Source of the DNA: an uncultured Lachnospiraceae bacterium
GTDB lineage: Bacteria > Bacillota > Clostridia > Lachnospirales > Lachnospiraceae
Direction: 5' to 3'
DNA length: 64,000 bases
NCBI GenBank assembly: GCA_910579505.1
Contig: CAJTTZ010000006.1
Location: 62,001-126,000, forward strand
This document shows positions 60,901-64,000 of this stretch, one piece after another (the stretch's first letter is position 1; the number at the start of each line of letters is the position of its first letter). The notes beneath the pieces are model-generated. The model was given only the letters and a program-made list of their open reading frames with translations. It had not been told where the DNA came from and did not search any database. Made by a program: the position numbers and the translations under genes.

Positions 60901-62607
60901 TTCATTTTTATACAATCCGCATATCTTCTGGCTTGCGTTCGGTGTAAGGGTACCCGGTGCAGAAAACGTAATGGAATACCAGTTCACCCCCTCCGCCTCT
61001 AACGCATAACCGTTCTGGCTGTCTATACCTCCATCGACAAGCGTAAGAGCCTTCAATGTCCCTGTACCCTCATCCACCTCAGAAAGAGTATCCTGCACCG
61101 CTCCATTCATCTGTAGGTAAGGCGCCCCTTCTTCTGAATATACGTGAAGGGTAACATTACGCATAATCGCAGTCGCCAGCTTGTCGGTGCCGTTATCCAC
61201 ATAGCCCTTCCAGTTTTTCACCGCACAGGCTTTGGTGTCATCCGCCAGCAGCATTTCATAGATACTCGTATTATTCCAACCGTCAAACTGCGCTATTCTG
61301 TCTGCCGCTGCGCCGGAAGACTCTTTATATATGTTAATTCCTGCCTTAGAACCGTCAGCCGTCACCTCATCCGTCACCGCCAATGGAATCTGGTACCAGT
61401 CCGCATAACCTTCTACAGGGCTCATTACAAAATGGTCGCCCACTTTCTCAGTTACGCTTGTGGTTATACTGCCGCCATTGCCACCCCATAATTCGGCACC
61501 GAGGGAAAGCGCCCCCGTCTCGCCCTCTTCCGGCGCGCAGTGGAAATAGAACATCTTTTCCTCTGATGCCGGTTCGTCGGAAGCCTCTTCCAGCTTGACG
61601 TTGTCGAGCTTGATCTGTTTTTGCGCCCCAAGCGTTCCCTCAAAAGAAACCCTTATCGTACCCGCATCCGCAGGCACCGTAATCTTCTGCGAAGTGAAGG
61701 TATCCCACGCCCACACTGAATTAGACCCCATATTTTCGTTCAATAAGGGATCCCCGCTCGCTGTATAGTCATCACCATTCTGCGTGACTTTTTCAACCTT
61801 AACGTATACCGTATTGTCGTCATAAGAACCTTGAACATCTACAGACAGCGTATAAGTGTCCTCTGAAAAGTTCTCTATCACTTGGCTTAACGAGAAAGCA
61901 GTGTCGTCGTTATCATTCCACTTGCTCTCTACATAACTATCAGGATTACCACCTGAGGTTTTATATTCGTAATATGTGCCGCTACCATCCCACGCGGCCG
62001 ACCATGCCGCCGGCATATATTGACTGTCTGCAGACACCGTCTCAAAATCCCCATTCTGCAGGGATCCGTTTGACGCTGTAACCGCCCTTGTCGGCCGGAC
62101 AGCCATCGGTCTGTTCTCAGTCTCCTCCTCATCAGATTCCTTCTCATCCTCGTCATCATCCTTGGCAGCGGTGTCCTCATCATCCGCTTCATCCTCATTA
62201 TCCGCGCCGTCCTCGTTCTCGTCGCCCTCTAAGTCGGAATCTGTACTGTTGTCAGAATCTGCGCCGTCGTCCTCTTTATTGTCGGAGTCTTGGCCATTGT
62301 TTGAACCCTCATCGAAGCCTAAGTCCCCGCTCCCATCGGGATCCTTTCCTGAACCGTTCTCGTTGCCGCCGCTTCCCCCATCTGTGCCGCCGTCTTCACC
62401 ATCGGGGTTATCGTTCGACTCTCCTCCCTCATTTTTAGGGGTCTCCACATCCTGACCCCCATTATCTCCCGGCTCCACAGCCTGGGTCTCCTGCCCCGGC
62501 GCCGCATGCGCAGTCATATCCGGCACGATCAGACTCGTCGCGATCATCGCACTGACAAGCAGTCCGCACAGTTTTTTTTGGATATGCCGCTTCATCTGTC
62601 TTCCCAT
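54913..62607 (-). CDS. Giant secreted GH53 endo-beta-1,4-galactanase with multiple accessory modules
   Basis: Cleaves beta-1,4-galactan of pectic arabinogalactan. 2,564 residues: signal peptide (to about 35), Asp/Glu/Gly-rich linker (about 40-165), CBM-like beta-sandwich (about 180-345), two copies of an unrecognised roughly 270-residue module (about 350-615 and 620-900), a small helical domain (about 905-960), the GH53 barrel (about 970-1350) with acid/base Glu1117 (GNETN) and nucleophile Glu1212 (VAETSW), a Big_4-type Ig domain (about 1360-1440), a CBM61-like domain (about 1445-1610), a bacterial-repeat domain (to about 1725), and seven beta modules with a Y-x-G-K-x-x-x-P core to the C-terminus. 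No LPxTG or SLH anchor is seen. The frame opens at 62652, but GGGAGG before the ATG at 62607 gives the signal peptide. Confidence 0.92.
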   Translation of the reverse strand: MGRQMKRHIQKKLCGLLVSAMIATSLIVPDMTAHAAPGQETQAVEPGDNGGQDVETPKNEGGESNDNPDGEDGGTDGGSGGNENGSGKDPDGSGDLGFDEGSNNGQDSDNKEDDGADSDNSTDSDLEGDENEDGADNEDEADDEDTAAKDDDEDEKESDEEETENRPMAVRPTRAVTASNGSLQNGDFETVSADSQYMPAAWSAAWDGSGTYYEYKTSGGNPDSYVESKWNDNDDTAFSLSQVIENFSEDTYTLSVDVQGSYDDNTVYVKVEKVTQNGDDYTASGDPLLNENMGSNSVWAWDTFTSQKITVPADAGTIRVSFEGTLGAQKQIKLDNVKLEEASDEPASEEKMFYFHCAPEEGETGALSLGAELWGGNGGSITTSVTEKVGDHFVMSPVEGYADWYQIPLAVTDEVTADGSKAGINIYKESSGAAADRIAQFDGWNNTSIYEMLLADDTKACAVKNWKGYVDNGTDKLATAIMRNVTLHVYSEEGAPYLQMNGAVQDTLSEVDEGTGTLKALTLVDGGIDSQNGYALEAEGVNWYSITFSAPGTLTPNASQKICGLYKNETTWAKDFVNGPNGGDWTADFTQVFAGKVYYKDGEFFAEKPDEPASEEKMFYFHCAPEEGETEAFELGVELWGGDDKISTTETETTSWGSAYFKMKPVEGYADWYQIPLKITDTIANDASGAGFNIYKRTAGGDESKVAGLSGYPDNNEAIYAMLLADDTKTCAVKNWKGYVDNGTKKEATAILRNITFYAYNEAGFAPAFQLDGTGVSKLTVVDETTGTVSDISSGGTDEWNNPIWPMTLVEAGKNWYKISFSVPGNITFDGKKVLGWENTKTGDDKYTWTANFINGSGDGIDFTPVFAGRSYYYKDVFYSSMEEAEATDKITLEMLKNLIAQAKKLKEEDYKGGWDLFQTKLTAAEAVATKDTAATDEEIETAYTELKEAMDALVSNVTADIKVDRVALADDFITGADLSSYIALKQSGVEFKDENGKPLSDAGFFKYLYDGGTNWVRIRIWNDPYNSSGKGYGGGNNDLEKAVELGRLATGAGMKVLIDFHYSDFWADPAKQEAPKAWKAYTVDQKVTAVHDYTLSSLNTLRAAGVDVGMVQVGNETNNGVCGEKTTANMIKIFNAGSSAVREFDENCLVALHFTDPQKGNYGAVAEKFNTVDYDVFASSYYPFWHGTTSDLASSLSYVAKTYNKKVMVAETSWVTTWEDGDGHGNTAPKTEGQALNYDISVQGQADEVRDVVNAVQSVNSGASGAAIGVFYWEPAWISTYYAYDEDGNLIDSIYKQNQELWEKYGSGWASSYSAEYDPGDAGKWYGGSAIDNQSWFDFDGTALPTAKIYSLIRTGAEVADRAITSVENRLQRDVLLGETLSVYPTVKATFNDGTKEDLTVTWDKDEQELVNFNKVGEYIVHGVVSEGGRDYKVTLTIRVRRKETSNILVNPGFEDNGGSFTEPKGWTITYDTNTGSSPVSTKQSDWAANPRSGSLAMNFYYSNESDPKQTGTFTVSQTVENAEPGTYSFGGYAQGDGVGLNDVQYIFVEVSNESGLKARKQATFTLNGWKNWSEPEISGISVEDGDKVTVGATITSTEPGAWGSMDDFYLYGTHTVLTEQSAGGSIAASVLKANSGERVNVTVTPDSGFYLESVSVSGKSITAEGLGDMIASENATVAFRAAEGETEPAAVLTYPENTAAVQNESFVMPNGNVKISAVFKNVFGEGMEMISLDQKEGDKFVVKVNGSDAETPIEDQYYTGRNIAPAVELSYQGYVLTKEDYTASYRNNRNKTTGGAKIILTAKGSRFTGSREISFNIVDDPRTKKFSDLKVTFKDPDKGDGTTPAKSIYYLGKQKELQPEIEVKDAQGNVVLNRNDEGEEIYRVFYYNNKRIGKARVVVTPTDAGLKEYREGSVTTVFTIAKCPLNYAVKGAGDERKVEVSVASAPQYYTGKKVEPAVTVRLTYFDSETKTMKTTTLTKGTDYTVAYSRNLNASQYVSGTDENGDPIYTDIRANNKPTIRIAGKGNFSGSRTTFDLKPNGGAGTQKITFDIRPRSIENAKITAESMPVSTSGQAPKLTVKDGVKAVASNQYVISKIVKEGEDTPVYTYDQTKKTDNRTGSNRLKTAGRYTVTVAGKLKGNYADEKEVELEVKDGQYLISKAKIAVNGRFFYTGNAVRLSTTAPSGKPQLAVTVGAGRNLKTLTENTDYRVTYENNINAGRATVIITGTGEYIGEKKATFIISKRMLVDEAKIKNDNDRASKGTIQTPELSARNLKKTLDGDWTDSEDGNLINTDDGVNSRGRIQIPYNGYPLTPEIAFKSQNYDVNGAEVKHTLSTSDYQVSYQIGKWEDRKVGDETVRSAPVHATITGRGNYSGKVRIKDVFTLTALDLRTLTMEVAPASYTGRAVKPEVTFSKADGTVLDLKPGAAYTLSYRYNRDATSASTVRKPEVTVKVRGNGWFIDKTSAATRKDTSARTLSFTIDQAEIVKADVADIALQNYKGKALTPALTIRVNGRKLSAKKDYTVTYSDNVLRSGTRVGTVTIYGKGNYFTRSPIVKTFVIK
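60410..61570 (-). repeat. Intragenic duplication of a roughly 800-base module in the galactanase
   Basis: DNA around 60721-60780 is nearly identical to that around 61519-61578, and that around 60385-60445 to that around 61195-61255; the offset is 798-810 bases. Both encode MFYFHCAPEEGE and CAVKNWKGYVDNGT segments. Intervening parts have diverged. Confidence 0.75.
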
Positions 62608-62687
62608 AAATACCTCCCTTTCCTTTGGCGTCTCCGCCACCCCATAACACACTGCATTTTTTACTCCCTAATTTGGGAGAAATCATA

Positions 62688-62714
62688 GCGCAACAGTTGC
62701 GCAATCGGTTGCGC
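62688..62714. promoter_or_regulatory. LacI-type operator cluster downstream of the galactanase -10
   Basis: Three alternating half-sites: GCGCAAC-A-GTTGCGC (perfect, 62688-62702) overlapping GCGCAATCGGTTGCGC (62699-62714), which has the central CG-type dyad of LacI-family operators. It lies 14-40 bases past the -10, at the expected transcript start. Confidence 0.65.
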
Positions 62715-62727
62715 TAACTACAACTTA

Positions 62728-62756
62728 ATTATACGTAAGGACAGATTTTTAAGCAA
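62728..62756 (-). promoter_or_regulatory. Sigma-A promoter of the galactanase gene
   Basis: Read on the minus strand: TTGCTT, exactly 17 bases, TATAAT. It leaves a leader of about 115 bases, which contains the operator cluster and a small CTCCC/GGGAG hairpin. The rest of 62608-62928 holds only the Uma2 terminator. Confidence 0.75.
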
Positions 62757-62876
62757 GATTTTTTCTTTCGGGTTTTTTAACAATATTGGGTGGTTTATTT
62801 TGTGGAAAGACTACAGACGCAGTTTATCACATGAACCCTCTTTTAATAAATTCAAACCAGCCAGACGCACCATACA

Positions 62877-62902
62877 AAAGCCAGGGCATTCGCCCTGGCT
62901 TT
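62877..62902 (-). terminator. Intrinsic terminator after the Uma2 gene
   Basis: Perfect 11-bp stem AAAGCCAGGGC/GCCCTGGCTTT with a 4-base loop. T-runs are short but present on both sides. Confidence 0.65.
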
Positions 62903-62928
62903 CCCACACATATATCAATATAGCGATT

Positions 62929-63735
62929 TCAAATCTGCCGATACAGCTCCTCCCTGTACTCCATGTCCGTAACTGCCCGGGCAAGATCATCCGTACGGTT
63001 CTCACGCAGCAAAAATGCAGTCAGTTCGGCAAATCTCGCTTCTCCCTCTGCGCGTCCCTCCTCAAGTCCGCCTGCAATGCCCTCCTGCCGTTCCTCGGCA
63101 AGAACCTCCTTCAGCGTGCCGTGCCGGTTCGCTATATCCAGATACAGGTCGTCATAAACTCCCACCTTAATCCGCTCCGAAAACGGATACAGTGTCGGCT
63201 GGTCACTCTGCTCCCAGCAGTATACCGTCACCTGTCCGTGCTTCGGGTCCACAATCCAGTATTCCCTCACGCCCGCCTCATGGTACAGGTTCAGCTTTCG
63301 CACATAATCCATCTTTCGGTTGGAAGGTGAAACGATTTCTATCACCAGATCCGGTGCACCGTAGCAGCCTTTTGTGTTCAATTTTTCATCGTCACAGATC
63401 AGGGTAATATCCGGCTCCACATAATTATATATGTCCTTCTTTATCTGTACACCAAGCGGCGCGGGATACACACAGCATTTCCCATTTTTTCTCTGAATGT
63501 AGAGTTCTATCTGGAAACTCAGCCCCATCAGAATATCCTGATGAATAGTCTCTGGCGTATTCATTCTGACAAACAGCTCTCCGTCAATCAGCTCCGCCCT
63601 CACATCTTCCGGCAGCGCCTCGATATCCGCAACCGTATACTGCCACTTCCCTTTTCTGTTCAGACCCATTCTCTCTAAATCTTTTCGCGTCAAATGCATC
63701 TCGGTTTCCTCTTTCCTGATTATCGCAGGTTCCAT
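62929..63735 (-). CDS. Uma2 family protein (DUF820, PD-(D/E)XK nuclease fold)
   Basis: Predicted Uma2-type endonuclease-fold protein, 268 residues. Core motifs are AELIDGELFVRMNTPETIHQ (Glu/Asp), YVEPDITLICD (Asp of the PD motif) and APDLVIEIVSPSNRKMDYVRKLNLYHEAGVREYWIVDPK (E-x-V). The C-terminal 60 residues are a Glu/Arg-rich helix (EERQEGIAGGLEEGRAEGEARFAELTAFLLRENR), as in many Uma2/Rpn-like proteins. The biological role is unknown despite the family name. AAGGAGG six bases before the ATG at 63735 is preferred over the frame start at 63798. It is monocistronic, with a strong promoter and terminator. Confidence 0.87.
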   Translation of the reverse strand: MEPAIIRKEETEMHLTRKDLERMGLNRKGKWQYTVADIEALPEDVRAELIDGELFVRMNTPETIHQDILMGLSFQIELYIQRKNGKCCVYPAPLGVQIKKDIYNYVEPDITLICDDEKLNTKGCYGAPDLVIEIVSPSNRKMDYVRKLNLYHEAGVREYWIVDPKHGQVTVYCWEQSDQPTLYPFSERIKVGVYDDLYLDIANRHGTLKEVLAEERQEGIAGGLEEGRAEGEARFAELTAFLLRENRTDDLARAVTDMEYREELYRQI

Positions 63736-63897
63736 ACAATACCTCCTTCGTGTGTGTACGGCGAAAAAATGTATCTCACGGAGTCCTGCATTCCCCAATC
63801 CGATTCCGCCGCTTTTTTAGTTGATAGTAGTTGAGTAAACGGCAGAAACTGCCAGAATGTGCGAACGCACGCTTCTTTTGATCACTCTGTATGTCCA

Positions 63898-63926
63898 AGT
63901 ATACAGGACGCAAAATCCTATGTCAA
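63898..63926 (-). promoter_or_regulatory. Consensus sigma-A promoter of the Uma2 gene
   Basis: Read on the minus strand: TTGACA, exactly 17 bases, TATACT. It gives a leader of about 155 bases with hairpins GGCAG-AAA-CTGCC and GTGCG-AA-CGCAC. Confidence 0.75.
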
Positions 63927-63945
63927 TAGATAACAATAAGAAATA

Positions 63946-63963
63946 TATACGAAAATTCGTATA
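63946..63963. promoter_or_regulatory. Palindrome upstream of the Uma2 promoter
   Basis: TATACGAA-AA-TTCGTATA, a perfect 8-2-8 inverted repeat, 20 bases upstream of the -35, followed by the palindrome GCAATTGC (63966-63973). It could be an operator or activator site, or belong to a divergent gene beyond the window. Confidence 0.45.
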
Positions 63964-64000
63964 TTGCAATTGCGCTGCGATTTTCAAATCTGTGTTTTTC

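Overview
The window looks like chromosomal DNA of a motile, fermentative, Gram-positive Clostridia bacterium, most likely a Lachnospiraceae member. This is inferred from gene content and order, not from a search. The pointers are rpsF-ssb-rpsR beside gdpP, a methionine aminopeptidase with an N-terminal SEC-C zinc motif, mbl-flhO-flhP, comF followed by a YvyF-type flagellar-operon protein, cdaA-cdaR-glmM, strong AGGAGG ribosome binding sites, sigma-A promoters (several with an extended TGn -10), and a very large secreted glycosidase with Ig-like and Y-x-G-K repeats. I see no insertion sequence, phage, integrase, CRISPR array, tRNA or rRNA.

Layout. 1-3.4 kb (minus): rpsF-ssb-rpsR, a terminator, then gdpP (c-di-AMP hydrolysis). 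3.6-12.4 kb (plus): map; an unrecognised three-gene cassette for exported proteins (4873-7775); metG; an alpha/beta hydrolase; a small anchored protein of 11-residue repeats; a fermentative D-lactate dehydrogenase. 12.6-14.7 kb: an XRE regulator divergent from a small CxxC protein, then a GDP-mannose pyrophosphorylase-type gene. 14.9-21.4 kb: uvrB-uvrA behind a LexA-type box, convergent with an ABC_ATPase-family gene. 21.7-28.4 kb: mbl with flagellar rod genes, recD2, comF and a YvyF-like gene. 28.5-33.8 kb: two unrecognised membrane proteins, then cdaA-cdaR-glmM (c-di-AMP synthesis coupled to cell-wall precursor synthesis) and HPr. 33.9-38.4 kb: leuA2, a sirtuin, a DUF951 protein, a BlaI-type repressor and a MATE exporter.

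38.4-50.8 kb (minus) is a coherent L-arabinose/pentose region. It is read right to left as chvE-mmsA-mmsB (sugar ABC importer), araR, araA-araB-araD, split transketolase and rpe. Inverted repeats of the TTGTA/TACAA type, close to the Bacillus AraR operator, lie at the araA and chvE promoters, so uptake, isomerisation, phosphorylation, epimerisation and entry into the pentose phosphate pathway are probably co-regulated by AraR. 50.9-54.7 kb holds two chemoreceptors flanking a small membrane protein. 54.9-62.6 kb is one 2,564-residue secreted GH53 endo-beta-1,4-galactanase with its own promoter and a GCGCAA-type operator cluster. With the arabinose genes next door, the right half reads as a locus for pectic arabinogalactan or rhamnogalacturonan-I side chains. 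The window ends with a Uma2-family gene behind a consensus promoter.

The least explained parts are the exported cassette at 4873-7775, the hendecad-repeat protein at 10887, the two membrane proteins before cdaA, the small protein between the chemoreceptors, the duplicated N-terminal modules of the galactanase, and several hairpin-rich spacers in the arabinose region.
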